Source: Clostridium oryzae (GTDB lineage Bacteria; Bacillota; Clostridia; Clostridiales; Clostridiaceae). Taken from it: DNA of 60,316 nucleotides. This document shows, one piece after another, positions 17,981 through 26,749 of this stretch. Below the pieces are notes generated by a model that was given only the letters and a program-made list of their open reading frames with translations, had not been told where the DNA came from and searched no databases. The first letter of the stretch is position 1; each line of letters starts with the position of its first letter. The stretch is taken from the NCBI RefSeq assembly GCF_002029235.1, contig NZ_MZGV01000028.1, positions 1 through 60,316 on the forward strand, written 5' to 3'. The translations under genes were made by a program, and so were the position numbers.

Positions 17981-18033
17981 CCTAACAAATCCCTCGCTTC
18001 TATATTATTAATTAACGTCTTAATTTTAAGATT

Positions 18034-18051
18034 ATATAAAACGTTTTATAT
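18034..18051. promoter_or_regulatory. 18-bp palindromic operator candidate
   Basis: ATATAAAACGTTTTATAT is a perfect palindrome with a central CG, the style of LacI/CcpA-family operators, 54 bp before the arabinanase start codon. It may link the gene to sugar or carbon control. No regulator gene is adjacent. Confidence 0.45.
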
Positions 18052-18109
18052 TAATAATTATATTGTGTGTTGGCAATAAATGCAAGAGTATGTTAGTATT
18101 CTCTAAAAG

Positions 18110-18161
18110 TTATCCATAACCGTGAAAATACGTAATTTTCATAATACTAAGTTATGGATAA
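18110..18161 (-). terminator. Nested hairpin after protease gene
   Basis: TTATCCATAAC (18110-18120) pairs with GTTATGGATAA (18151-18161), and TGAAAAT/ATTTTCA pairs inside. On the minus strand it is followed by CTTTTAG. It lies 45 nt beyond the stop of the M4 protease gene and probably ends its transcript. Confidence 0.5.
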
Positions 18162-18205
18162 AATATTGTCTAATAGTTTATATTTATTTAAACCATTTAT
18201 AAAGT

Positions 18206-19858
18206 TTAATATATACCAACCGAATCAAATGCAACACTGATAGCCTGAACTTCAGCTTTTTCCCCATACAAATCCTCTGCTGCCTGTAAAAGACAGTTCT
18301 TAGCATCCTCAAAATCAGTAGACGGGTTCATATATTCTACTAATGCCCTATAATATATCTTAGCTGTCTTCTCCATACCTATCTTTTTAGCTATCAGATA
18401 TGCTGCTTTATTCGGGATACCTGAATTTAAATGAACTCCTCCCCAGTCTTCTTCCTTTACATCATCACAATATACGTAATCATCCATATTGTCTGGTTGT
18501 TCATATAATGTAGGATCCGCCAAACTACGCAGTGCATCTCCAGTTTTACGAGGAGTATATACTCCATCGCCTATGACCCAATCCTTTTTATTAAATTTCC
18601 ATTTACCTCCGCTTGAAACTTTATATTTATCATAGGTTGAAATAAGCACACCGAATACATCTGCAATTGATTCGTTTAATGAACCAGACTCATTATGATA
18701 CTCTAAATCGGCAGTGTTACTTATTACACCGTGTGTCATCTCATGAGCTACTATACCTAAATCACCGCTGAGATAAGTAAACTTTTTTCCATCACCATCG
18801 CCATAGATCATCTCGTATCCATCCCAAAATGCATTGTTAAATTTCTTTTTATAATGTGTGTATGAGACAATAGGCATTCCTTCGTCATCAAGGCTGTCCC
18901 TGTCAAATAATTTTCTGTAAAAATCTATTACTGAACCTGCATTATAATGAGCACTCACAGGGGCTTTATACTTTTCGCCACTAAATGCTTTTTTAGTGCT
19001 GGAAACTAATTTTTCGCCGGAGGTCTTGTTATTAAGATTATAAGTCAATATACCCTCAGTGCCATCTCTTGTGACATCTTTCATTTTGTATTTTTCAGAT
19101 ACCCTATACAAACTTAATTTTCTCTTCTTACCAAACACATCAACTCCAGATCCAGTAATTGGGCCATTCATTCTTATATTATTTTCAGTCTTAATGACCT
19201 TTCCGGAATGCACTTCTACATATACATCATGGTTTGTTATATTAGGCTTCATAAAAGAAATGTTAACTTTATATACCTGATAATTTATACCGTTTTTATT
19301 TACTATAACTTCTTCAGCTTTCGGTTCAAACCTTAAGCTATCATAACTATACTGTTTTTTTGCTATAGAAACAGCATCCTCTGCAGAGATTGTTCTGCCG
19401 CCTAGAGATTTAATTTCCTTAAACTTTTCTAAATTCCCATTTACACTCGTTATATATCCTTTTCTATTAAAATGCACATTTAGGCATGTATTATCAACTT
19501 TAATCCCATTAATAACTTGTACAAATTTCACATAGGTATGTTTATTGTCATTTTTTGTTTTAACAGCTTCTAAATCGCTCGAGGCATTTTCAATTCCTAA
19601 TATACTTTTATTATTTTGCAAAAAATCAATGGCTGCCTTCTTCCCAACCTTCTGCTTTTTAGAAAGTTGTCCTGATAAAAATAATTGTCCATTCTTATCA
19701 TACATTTTCAATTTTCCATTGCTCAAGCCTTCAAGTCTTTGTATAGCTTGTCTCTTTTCTATACTTTTTATTGGATCAGCTGCTTTTAGACTTAAGCTGT
19801 TTATTGAAGTGCCAAATAAAATTATACTTAAAGAAGCAACAGCAAATTTTCTTTTCAT
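18206..19858 (-). CDS. Secreted M4 (thermolysin-type) metalloprotease
   Basis: A 550-residue pre-pro-protease. A signal peptide (about 1-27) is followed by an FTP propeptide domain (about 35-95), a PepSY region (about 150-225) and the catalytic domain (about 235-550). Zinc is held by HEMTH at 372-376 and E396 (LNESIAD). The later catalytic His is in GGVHLNSG. The start is the ATG at 19858 behind GGGGG; the longer frame lacks a signal. It has no C-terminal additions, unlike its paralogue at 22380. It probably supplies peptides as nutrients. Confidence 0.93.
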   Translation of the reverse strand: MKRKFAVASLSIILFGTSINSLSLKAADPIKSIEKRQAIQRLEGLSNGKLKMYDKNGQLFLSGQLSKKQKVGKKAAIDFLQNNKSILGIENASSDLEAVKTKNDNKHTYVKFVQVINGIKVDNTCLNVHFNRKGYITSVNGNLEKFKEIKSLGGRTISAEDAVSIAKKQYSYDSLRFEPKAEEVIVNKNGINYQVYKVNISFMKPNITNHDVYVEVHSGKVIKTENNIRMNGPITGSGVDVFGKKRKLSLYRVSEKYKMKDVTRDGTEGILTYNLNNKTSGEKLVSSTKKAFSGEKYKAPVSAHYNAGSVIDFYRKLFDRDSLDDEGMPIVSYTHYKKKFNNAFWDGYEMIYGDGDGKKFTYLSGDLGIVAHEMTHGVISNTADLEYHNESGSLNESIADVFGVLISTYDKYKVSSGGKWKFNKKDWVIGDGVYTPRKTGDALRSLADPTLYEQPDNMDDYVYCDDVKEEDWGGVHLNSGIPNKAAYLIAKKIGMEKTAKIYYRALVEYMNPSTDFEDAKNCLLQAAEDLYGEKAEVQAISVAFDSVGIY

Positions 19859-19982
19859 ATCATTCCCCCAAATCCATATCGTAATATATCCATAATAATC
19901 CAATATATATTTATAATATAATATACTTGGAATAATGCAACCTTATTTTTACTGTATTCTATTTATCCGGCATGTATTAGCT

Positions 19983-20876
19983 TCATAACGTATTTCGATT
20001 TATCCATTTAAGAGAGAAGTTTCTAAAATCTACAACTGTCTTTGATAATTTAGTTTTAGCATTTATTGCTAAAACCATCGATGCAGTAATGTCTTTTTCA
20101 AAATGCAATACTTTAATACGAGGATTATTAAAATAATTAACAGCTTTTTCCATAATAATAGCTACTCCAAGGCCTTCCGCTGCAAGTCCTAGCATTGTAT
20201 CAACCTGAGTACAGTTATATAAGATATTAGGAGTAAATCCCGTTTGCCTGCACAAATCTATCACCGTTCCGTTCATACCTGCTGCAGGTTCAAAAAAAAT
20301 AAACTTCTCATCTTTTACATCAGAAAAAGTAATGCACTCTTTTTTAACTAGTGGATGTTTTAGATCGACTACTGCTACAACCCTATCATATATTACGGGA
20401 TATATGTTAAAGTATTTGCTTTCCATTGAGTCAGTGAGAAAAAAAGCTACATCAACCTGGTTTTCTTTAAGCATCTTAATAAGCTCCTTATTCTTCTTCT
20501 GAATAAATTCTATTTTTATGTACGGAAAGCTATTCTTATACGCTGATATAAGCGATGATATCATATAGTAGTTTACTACTGGCGCTGCACCTATTATTAT
20601 GCTTTTGTGTGTTAATTCTATATGCTTTTTGAGCTTAAATACCATTTGATCATATTCACCTGTAGCCCTTGTTGAAAAGCCAATGAATTCTTCTCCAAAA
20701 GCTGTAAGAGATATGTTTCTCGTTGTTCTATCAAAGAGCTGGACTCCTAGCTCCTGTTCCAGCGATTTAATTCTTTTAGACAGTGAAGACTGAGATATAC
20801 ACAGTTCATACGCTGCTAAGGTGAAGCTTTTATATTTAACAATGGTTAGAAAATATTTCAACTGTTCAAATTCCAT
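19983..20876 (-). CDS. LysR-family transcriptional regulator
   Basis: A 297-residue LysR protein: N-terminal winged helix (about 1-60, with SQSSLSKRIKSLEQELGVQLFDR) and a periplasmic-binding-like effector domain to the end. It is divergent from the dehydrogenase gene at 20998 and shares a 121-bp control region carrying a T-N11-A type box, so it probably regulates that gene and itself. AGAGGTG lies 7 nt before the ATG. The effector is unknown, perhaps a keto or hydroxy acid. Confidence 0.9.
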   Translation of the reverse strand: MEFEQLKYFLTIVKYKSFTLAAYELCISQSSLSKRIKSLEQELGVQLFDRTTRNISLTAFGEEFIGFSTRATGEYDQMVFKLKKHIELTHKSIIIGAAPVVNYYMISSLISAYKNSFPYIKIEFIQKKNKELIKMLKENQVDVAFFLTDSMESKYFNIYPVIYDRVVAVVDLKHPLVKKECITFSDVKDEKFIFFEPAAGMNGTVIDLCRQTGFTPNILYNCTQVDTMLGLAAEGLGVAIIMEKAVNYFNNPRIKVLHFEKDITASMVLAINAKTKLSKTVVDFRNFSLKWINRNTL

Positions 20877-20893
20877 TGAAGCACCTCTTGATT

Positions 20894-20910
20894 TATTCTA
20901 TTTTGGAATA
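20894..20910. promoter_or_regulatory. LysR-type binding box
   Basis: TATTCTATTTTGGAATA has arms TATTC/GAATA around 7 nt and contains the T-N11-A spacing of LysR sites. It sits between the two divergent genes, close to the regulator start. Confidence 0.45.
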
Positions 20911-20929
20911 ATTATATCATAATAATGAA

Positions 20930-20958
20930 TTGAACGTGAAACAACTTAAGTGTAATTT
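20930..20958 (+). promoter_or_regulatory. Promoter of the dehydrogenase gene
   Basis: TTGAAC (20930-20935), a 17-nt spacer and TAATTT (20953-20958) form a reasonable sigma-A promoter 40 bp before the start codon, just beyond the LysR-type box. Confidence 0.45.
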
Positions 20959-20997
20959 AAATTGTATACTCATCTACTTTAAAATGGAGGTCATAAA

Positions 20998-21942
20998 ATG
21001 ATAAAAGCTCTTTTTACATTCGACTATTATGCTGATAAGATAAAAAAATTCGAAGATTTAGGATATAATATAACTTTTATTAATGAAAATGAAATAAAAT
21101 ATTCTGATAGTATAAAAGATATTGAGATGATGGTATGTAATAATCCATTTATTAAATTAGATATAAATAAACTTCCAAAATTAAAATGGATACAACTGGC
21201 CAGCATAGGCTTCGACCATGTTCCAAAAGATATAGTAACAAAAAATGGTATTACAGTAACAAACAATTCTGGCGGATATAAAATTCCAATAGGTGAATGG
21301 ATTGTAATGGACATATTAAATCTATTAAAAAATAGCATGTCCTTTTACAGAAAGCAACAGCTTAAAAGATGGGAACCAGACGAAAGTATCTTTGAACTAT
21401 ACGGCAAAACCGTAGGGTTCGTTGGTACTGGAAGCATAGCAACTGAGGCAGCTAAAAGACTTGAAGGCTTTGGGGTCAACATCATAGGTGTAAATACAAC
21501 TGGTCATGCTGTAAAACATTTTAATAGCTGCTTTCCAATGGAAGAATTAGATGAAGTTCTAGCTAAAAGTGACATTGTTGTCATAACTATCCCCTATACA
21601 AAAGACACACATCATCTTATTGATGAAAAGAGAATCGCTAGTATGAAACATGGTGCATTCTTTATTAACATTGCCCGTGGAAGTATTGTGGATGAACAAG
21701 CTTTGATAAAGAATTTGCAAAACGGTAAGATTGCTGCCGCTGCTTTAGATGTTCTAGAACAAGAACCGCTTTCGAAGGACAGCTCTCTTTGGAATATGGA
21801 CAATGTAATAATAACTCCTCATAACAGCTGGTGCTCGGAACTAGCTGTAACAAGGCGATTAAATCTTATTTACGAAAATATGAGACGTTTCGCAGCCAAA
21901 GAAGAGCTTATTAATGTGGCTAAGATTAGCAGAGGATATTAA
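20998..21942 (+). CDS. D-2-hydroxyacid dehydrogenase family protein
   Basis: A 314-residue NAD-dependent dehydrogenase. The Rossmann motif GTGSIATEA, catalytic Arg in NIARGSIVDE, Glu in LEQEPL and His in ITPHNSW are present. It is only distantly like the enzyme at 7404-8393. GGAGG lies 7 nt before the ATG. It is probably controlled by the divergent LysR gene. The substrate is not predictable; related proteins act on glyoxylate, hydroxypyruvate or branched keto acids. Confidence 0.87.
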   Translation: MIKALFTFDYYADKIKKFEDLGYNITFINENEIKYSDSIKDIEMMVCNNPFIKLDINKLPKLKWIQLASIGFDHVPKDIVTKNGITVTNNSGGYKIPIGEWIVMDILNLLKNSMSFYRKQQLKRWEPDESIFELYGKTVGFVGTGSIATEAAKRLEGFGVNIIGVNTTGHAVKHFNSCFPMEELDEVLAKSDIVVITIPYTKDTHHLIDEKRIASMKHGAFFINIARGSIVDEQALIKNLQNGKIAAAALDVLEQEPLSKDSSLWNMDNVIITPHNSWCSELAVTRRLNLIYENMRRFAAKEELINVAKISRGY

Positions 21943-21971
21943 AACAGGTTAAACTAATTGCTGATTTTATA

Positions 21972-22006
21972 AATGCTAAAATTTCTTACAACGAAATTTT
22001 AGCATT
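21972..22006 (+). terminator. Intrinsic terminator
   Basis: The 14-bp perfect stem AATGCTAAAATTTC / GAAATTTTAGCATT with a 7-nt loop lies 30 nt after the dehydrogenase stop. The flanks are AT-rich rather than a clean T-run. It may work in both directions. Confidence 0.65.
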
Positions 22007-22189
22007 ATATATTTAATCGCTATTTCCTAACTGCATTTAACTTGTATAGCATATACATCTTCTTATTTAGCGGGTCTACTCTCTGTTTTTCCCTAGTCAC
22101 CCCAAGCTTCAGAGGTATTTTTTTTAATCCGTGAAATTTAGTTATAAACATGCCCTTTCCCTGAATCAGATTCATATATCTGAAGGCAA

Positions 22190-22222
22190 AAAGTACTGCA
22201 GCCATAACTCCTGCAGTACTTT
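22190..22222 (-). terminator. Intrinsic terminator of the protease gene
   Basis: AAAGTACTGCAG and CTGCAGTACTTT form a 12-bp stem with a 9-nt loop, followed on the minus strand by TTT before GCC. It lies about 160 nt beyond the M4 protease stop. The short open frame at 22020-22205 starts inside this hairpin and is probably not a gene. The 21943-22379 gap holds nothing else recognisable. Confidence 0.7.
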
Positions 22223-22379
22223 CATAAATTTATTGCAAATTATATTTTAATCTTCAAGCTATTAAAATCGATAACAAAACTCTGTTATTAAGTCAATTCA
22301 TGTTTAGTAAACTAAAGAGAAGTGTAAAAGAAATTTAATTCATTTGAATTTTTCTTCACCCTTCTCTTATCTTTCTTAA

Positions 22380-24551
22380 CTATTTAGATTTAGCATGCAC
22401 TACTGAAGTAAAACTACTGTACACTTTTTTAGAATTTGCAGTTTCATATGCTTTAATTTTATAATAATAAGTTTTTCCCTTTTTAAGTCCAGTATCTTTA
22501 TATTTTGTCGAGGCTGTTGTCTTTGTTAATTTATATGTACCTTTACTTGATGCAGCTCTATAAACCTTATAGCCAGATGCTGCCGTTACTTTCTTCCAGC
22601 TTATAGTAATGCTCTTGCTGGATGAAGATTTTGCAGTAACGGAGGCTGGTGCTGCTAAAGATACTGTAACATTGCATTCAGCCGTATATCCTCCTTCTGC
22701 AGTTTTCACTATTATTTCTGCTTTTCCTGGTTTTAATGCAGTGATTTTACCGTTACTATCTACTTTTACTGCAGAAGTATCACTGCTTTCCCAAGTTACA
22801 TTCTTATTGGTTGCATTTGCAGGCTGCACTTCAGGAGAAAGACTTACTGACTTTCCCGTTTTTAGACTTATCGAGGTTTTATTTATTTTTATGCCTGTTA
22901 CTTGTACTATACCAACTGAATTAAATGCACTATTAATTATATCGACCTCATTTGAGCCTTCACCATACAAATCCTGAGCAGCTTGTACAAGGCAATTTCT
23001 AGCGTCCTCAAAGTCACTATAAGCATCTAAATAAGCTGTCAATGCTCTGTAATATATTCTAGCCGTCTTTTCCATACCAATGTTTTTAGCTATAAGATAT
23101 GCTGCTTTATTAGTTATGCCGCAGTTTTCATGAACTCCTCCATAATCGCCTTCTTCCGTGTCTGGTTCGTTATCATAATGACTCATATTATCGGGCTGAT
23201 CATATAATTTGGGGTCTGCCAAACTCCTTAGCGCATCACCTGAAATGCCTGGTGTATATACCTTATCTCCTACTACCCAATCTGCAGAGTTGAATTCCCA
23301 ATTTCCGCCAGACGCTACGTTATATTTTGTATATGTAGAAATAAGTACGCCAAATACATCTGCCATGGATTCATTTAATGCACCTTGCTGATTATCACTG
23401 CTTAAATTCGCAGTATTCTGTATCACACCATGGGTCATTTCATGAGCAACAATACTTAAGTCTCCGCTGAGATATGTAAATTGTTTTCCGTCACCGTCTC
23501 CATACACCATCTCACTGCCATCCCAGAATGCATTGTTAAATTTGTAGTCATAACTCGTATATGAGTCAACTTCCATTCCTTTATCGTCAAGACTGTTCCT
23601 GTCAAATAGATTCTTATAAAAATCCAAAACCTTACCAGCATTGTAATGAGCACTTACTGATGGTTTCTGTCTTTCCTGTGTAAAAGCATTAGTGAAACTT
23701 GATACAAGTGTGCCTCTGCCAGAAGTTCTATGGTTTAATGAAAATGTATAAATGCCCTTTGTTTCATCCTCAGATCTGCTAAAATCCTTCATTTGATATA
23801 AATTTAGAGATAAATTCAAATTCAAATTTACTGAATTTCCAAGTACGTCTATACCTGTACCAGTTGTCATCCCATCATAATGTATATTGTTCTCAATTTT
23901 AATTACTTTTCCTGAATTTACTTCAATGTAAACATCATAATTTCCTATGGTCGGACTGATATAAAAAATATTAACTTTATACACTTCATAGTTTTTGCCT
24001 TTATTATTTAGAATTACCTTTTCCACTTTAGGAGCGTATTTTAATGTCTCATAATTGAATTGTTTTTCTGCTATATTTACTGCATCATTTTCTGTAATTA
24101 ACTTATTCCCAAGTGATTCCACCTTCTCAGTACTAGTTGTATTACCGTTTATACTTGCCACAGAACCATCTTTATCAAAATGTACATTTATAGAACTATT
24201 TTCAACCTTCACTCCATTAATGACCTGTGCAAACTTCACAAACGTATCACCGGTATCATCCTTCTGCGACTTTTCAAATTTTAAATCACTATAAGGATTA
24301 TCCACACTGAGTAAATTCTTATTTTTTTCTAAAAAGTTGATTGCCGTTTTCTTACTAGCAGTTTGTTTTCCAGAAAGTCTTCCAGATATAAATAGTTGTC
24401 CACTTTTTTTGTTTATGTTTATATTGTTCGCTGCTATTTTTTTATCATTATCAATAGCTTGTCCATTTTTTAAAGTCCCAATATTTTTCGCATATGCAGG
24501 CACAGAGCTGAGTAATGCTAGGCTCAAGAAAATTGATATACTCTTTTTCAC
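22380..24551 (-). CDS. Secreted M4 metalloprotease with Ig-like and Fn3 domains
   Basis: A 723-residue relative of the protease at 18206-19858. It has a signal peptide (about 1-21), FTP and PepSY propeptide regions, then a catalytic domain with HEMTH at 370-374 and the glutamate of LNESMAD. After about residue 545 it carries a bacterial Ig-like (BIG2) domain (about 550-630, with VTWESSDTSAVKVDSNG) and a fibronectin type III domain (about 635-720). These probably bind cell wall, polysaccharide or matrix. The start is GTG with GGGGAG about 9 nt upstream. The protease parts of the two proteins align along their length, indicating duplication. Confidence 0.93.
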   Translation of the reverse strand: MKKSISIFLSLALLSSVPAYAKNIGTLKNGQAIDNDKKIAANNININKKSGQLFISGRLSGKQTASKKTAINFLEKNKNLLSVDNPYSDLKFEKSQKDDTGDTFVKFAQVINGVKVENSSINVHFDKDGSVASINGNTTSTEKVESLGNKLITENDAVNIAEKQFNYETLKYAPKVEKVILNNKGKNYEVYKVNIFYISPTIGNYDVYIEVNSGKVIKIENNIHYDGMTTGTGIDVLGNSVNLNLNLSLNLYQMKDFSRSEDETKGIYTFSLNHRTSGRGTLVSSFTNAFTQERQKPSVSAHYNAGKVLDFYKNLFDRNSLDDKGMEVDSYTSYDYKFNNAFWDGSEMVYGDGDGKQFTYLSGDLSIVAHEMTHGVIQNTANLSSDNQQGALNESMADVFGVLISTYTKYNVASGGNWEFNSADWVVGDKVYTPGISGDALRSLADPKLYDQPDNMSHYDNEPDTEEGDYGGVHENCGITNKAAYLIAKNIGMEKTARIYYRALTAYLDAYSDFEDARNCLVQAAQDLYGEGSNEVDIINSAFNSVGIVQVTGIKINKTSISLKTGKSVSLSPEVQPANATNKNVTWESSDTSAVKVDSNGKITALKPGKAEIIVKTAEGGYTAECNVTVSLAAPASVTAKSSSSKSITISWKKVTAASGYKVYRAASSKGTYKLTKTTASTKYKDTGLKKGKTYYYKIKAYETANSKKVYSSFTSVVHAKSK

Positions 24552-24661
24552 TATAATATCTCCCCTAACGCTTTTCGATATGTTTATTTGATTATATCAT
24601 TTATCTCAGCATATTTTCTATTTCTAAATATTTTGCCTATATATTCTTACACAATTAAAAA

Positions 24662-24712
24662 AAGAGGAAGCAAGCTCTAGGCTGAAAGATGCCTTCGTAT
24701 TTACTTCCCCTT
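24662..24712 (-). repeat. GTCGGCT-core hairpin element, copy 4
   Basis: Arms AAGAGGAAGCAA (24662-24673) and TTACTTCCCCTT (24701-24712) surround a core with AGGCTGAAAGATGCC. Both arm differences are G-U pairs when read as minus-strand RNA. It lies 60 nt beyond the arsC stop. Confidence 0.65.
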
Positions 24713-24772
24713 GTCTGCTGATTTTTTAGAGAAAACATAAAAGTGTATGATTAATTTTGCTATACAAGATTT

Positions 24773-25192
24773 CTAAAAATTTATTTCTTCTATTTCATTG
24801 TTCTTTATTCTCTTTGCTAAATCCTTAACTTTTTCTTCTATAATTTTTGCTGTTTTAATAAACTCGTCATCATTTTTGCCAGAAGGGTCGTCAAGTCCCC
24901 AGTCTTCTTCATGTTTCGAAGGAAGATAAGGGCACACGACATTGCATCCCATTTTAATAACTATATCTGCTTTAGGTATATCATGAAGAAGCTTTGACTT
25001 TTGTGTCTCATTCATATCTACATGATAAAGCTGATTGATTATTCTGACTGCGTCCTGGTTTATCTGAGGTCTTAGTTCAGTTCCGGCTGAATAAGAGTCA
25101 AAAACGTCTCCAGCAAACATTTTACCAAGTGCTTCTGCCATCTGTGATCTGCAAGAGTTGTGTACACAAATAAATGCTACTTTTGGTTTCAT
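24773..25192 (-). CDS. arsC: Arsenate reductase, LMW-phosphatase fold
   Basis: A 139-residue cytoplasmic enzyme reducing arsenate to arsenite. The phosphatase P-loop CVHNSCR (C9 to R15) and the DDPSGKND motif are clear. The resolving cysteines seem to be C82 and C86, closer together than C82/C89 of the well-known S. aureus enzyme. No arsR or arsenite pump gene is nearby, so it acts with genes elsewhere. GGAGGAATTTTACT precedes the ATG. A 116-bp imperfect palindrome sits just upstream. Confidence 0.88.
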   Translation of the reverse strand: MKPKVAFICVHNSCRSQMAEALGKMFAGDVFDSYSAGTELRPQINQDAVRIINQLYHVDMNETQKSKLLHDIPKADIVIKMGCNVVCPYLPSKHEEDWGLDDPSGKNDDEFIKTAKIIEEKVKDLAKRIKNNEIEEINF

Positions 25193-25217
25193 AGTAAAAT
25201 TCCTCCTTGGTTTTATC

Positions 25218-25333
25218 TATATAAGTTGTGAAAGTTCTAATACATTCTGACTTCTAAAAGATCCTAGGGTCGAACCGATTCAGCAGTGATATTTTAGAAG
25301 CCATAATGTAAGAACTTTATTGTAACTTATATA
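25218..25333. repeat. 116-bp imperfect palindrome, MITE-like
   Basis: The outer arms TATATAAGTT (25218-25227) and AACTTATATA (25324-25333) are perfect. Further in, AAAGTTCT/AGAACTTT and CTTCTAAAA/TTTTAGAAG pair, giving about 43-nt arms around a loop of about 30 nt. It fills the gap between arsC and the HTH-TPR gene. It looks like a small non-autonomous element or a large bidirectional hairpin. No second copy is in the window. Confidence 0.5.
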
Positions 25334-25339
25334 CTTTTA

Positions 25340-26578
25340 TTATAACAGTTCTTTATAAAGCTTTGCAGCCTGCTTATATCTTCTATGATTTTCAAGATAT
25401 TCTATAAGCTTTAGCTTTATATCTCTGCAAATATCAAGTACTTTTAGTTTTTCATAATAAGGTAATATCTTATTTCTTACCTCCTCGTAGAAAAATATAT
25501 CGTTAAATTTATAAGCTACTAGGTAAAGAAAATAAATACAATAATATTTTTTAGGAATATCTTTACTCAGGTCAATATATTTATCAAATATAGGTTTACA
25601 TTGATCTATCCTGTTCAGTTTCAAACTGGCATATAAATAGTTATATGCACTAATATAGTAATTACTGTTTTCCATACACTTGATGCTCCATTTAATACTC
25701 TCTTCGTACTGTTCCGTACAAAGATATAAATTGGAAAAACTAATATAAAGATGAGAATATAATTTATCCATATCAAAATGTTCTGCAGACATTAAAGCCG
25801 CCTTGAAATGCTTCTCTGCAGTTTCATATATTTTTAAATTACAAAATGCTAGTCCAAGATAATTGTGACACCAAACTGCATTTAGGTATCTCCCGCCCTT
25901 CTCATAACTGTCTAAAGCCTTTTCAAGATAGTAAATACCTGTAGCAGGAGTTTTGTAAAAAGTATATGTCTTTCCAAGCTCATAATTGACCCAAGAAGTG
26001 TCCTTAATTCTAAGCGCCATTTTCTGCCTTTTTATAGCTTCCTCACGGAAATGATTTTTTGAAATCACAGTCCCAGTTATATGAAGATATAAATATTTCA
26101 ATTCATCATTTAGTGATAAATATACCTTATCCAGCACAGAAATATCATTTATCAATTCATCATAGCTTTTACTCTGTACAAATACTTTATACATTAATTC
26201 ATATATTTTAAACTCTATATTATACGGGGACATTTCAATAATCTTTTCCATCTTTACAAGTTTGTTATATATCCTTTGGGCTGCTTCATAATTAAAACTT
26301 TCAATATCATTCATCATCGTATTAAGTTTTTGCCTTACAGCTCCTATACTAGAAAGCTTATCAATATTTCTAATGTTTAATCTATTAAGCAGCGCTTCAA
26401 TTATTTCCTTTCTCAAATGTTTCTTTCCATTTTCGAAATAGCTGAGATGACTTACGGAACATATCCCATGAGCAAGGGCCTCCTGACTAAAGCCATTTTT
26501 AATTCTTATGTATTTTATCCAAGCTGACAAAAAATCATATTCAAAGATACTGCCAAATACGTTTACATCATCCTCCAA
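25340..26578 (-). CDS. HTH-TPR transcriptional regulator (RRNPP-like)
   Basis: About 412 residues: an N-terminal Cro/C1-type helix-turn-helix (FSQEALAHGICSVSHLSYFE) followed by tetratricopeptide-like helices to the end. This is the plan of peptide-responsive regulators such as PlcR or the Qsr proteins of solvent-forming clostridia. The start is uncertain. A GTG at 26620 lies inside a palindrome and has no ribosome site, whereas a TTG at 26578 has GGGG 8 nt upstream and is preferred. It is divergent from the MFS pair, which it may regulate. I found no convincing signal-peptide gene beside it. Confidence 0.75.
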   Translation of the reverse strand: MEDDVNVFGSIFEYDFLSAWIKYIRIKNGFSQEALAHGICSVSHLSYFENGKKHLRKEIIEALLNRLNIRNIDKLSSIGAVRQKLNTMMNDIESFNYEAAQRIYNKLVKMEKIIEMSPYNIEFKIYELMYKVFVQSKSYDELINDISVLDKVYLSLNDELKYLYLHITGTVISKNHFREEAIKRQKMALRIKDTSWVNYELGKTYTFYKTPATGIYYLEKALDSYEKGGRYLNAVWCHNYLGLAFCNLKIYETAEKHFKAALMSAEHFDMDKLYSHLYISFSNLYLCTEQYEESIKWSIKCMENSNYYISAYNYLYASLKLNRIDQCKPIFDKYIDLSKDIPKKYYCIYFLYLVAYKFNDIFFYEEVRNKILPYYEKLKVLDICRDIKLKLIEYLENHRRYKQAAKLYKELL

Positions 26579-26611
26579 AAACACACCCCACTTTAACTGA
26601 TTTCTAAAAGC

Positions 26612-26637
26612 AAATTTCACTGATTATAGTGAAATTT
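26612..26637. promoter_or_regulatory. Palindromic operator between regulator and MFS genes
   Basis: AAATTTCAC (26612-26620) and GTGAAATTT (26629-26637) flank 8 nt which, on the minus strand, spell TATAATCA, a -10 hexamer inside the palindrome. Binding here would block the regulator's promoter, so autoregulation is plausible. Confidence 0.5.
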
Positions 26638-26695
26638 ATAATCTATTATACCATTAAAAGCCTATTATTCATTAAAATAATTCAATATAATTATT

Positions 26696-26724
26696 TTGAA
26701 TTTTCTTACTTTTCCTAGTAAAAT
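26696..26724 (+). promoter_or_regulatory. Promoter of the MFS genes
   Basis: TTGAAT (26696-26701), a 17-nt spacer and TAAAAT (26719-26724) precede an AGGAGG ribosome site (26736-26741). Confidence 0.5.
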
Positions 26725-26749
26725 ATTATAGGTACAGGAGGATTTTCAA

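Noticed and set aside
22020..22205. Minus-strand frame of 61 codons, MAAVLFAFRYMNLIQ...
   Set aside because: Its ATG lies in the loop of a 12-bp terminator hairpin (22190-22222), the ribosome-like GGAG is only 2 nt from the ATG, and no family is recognised.
25262..25290. GGGTCGAACC-like string as a tRNA T-arm
   Set aside because: No acceptor stem, anticodon arm or CCA end is present; it is the loop of the 116-bp palindrome.
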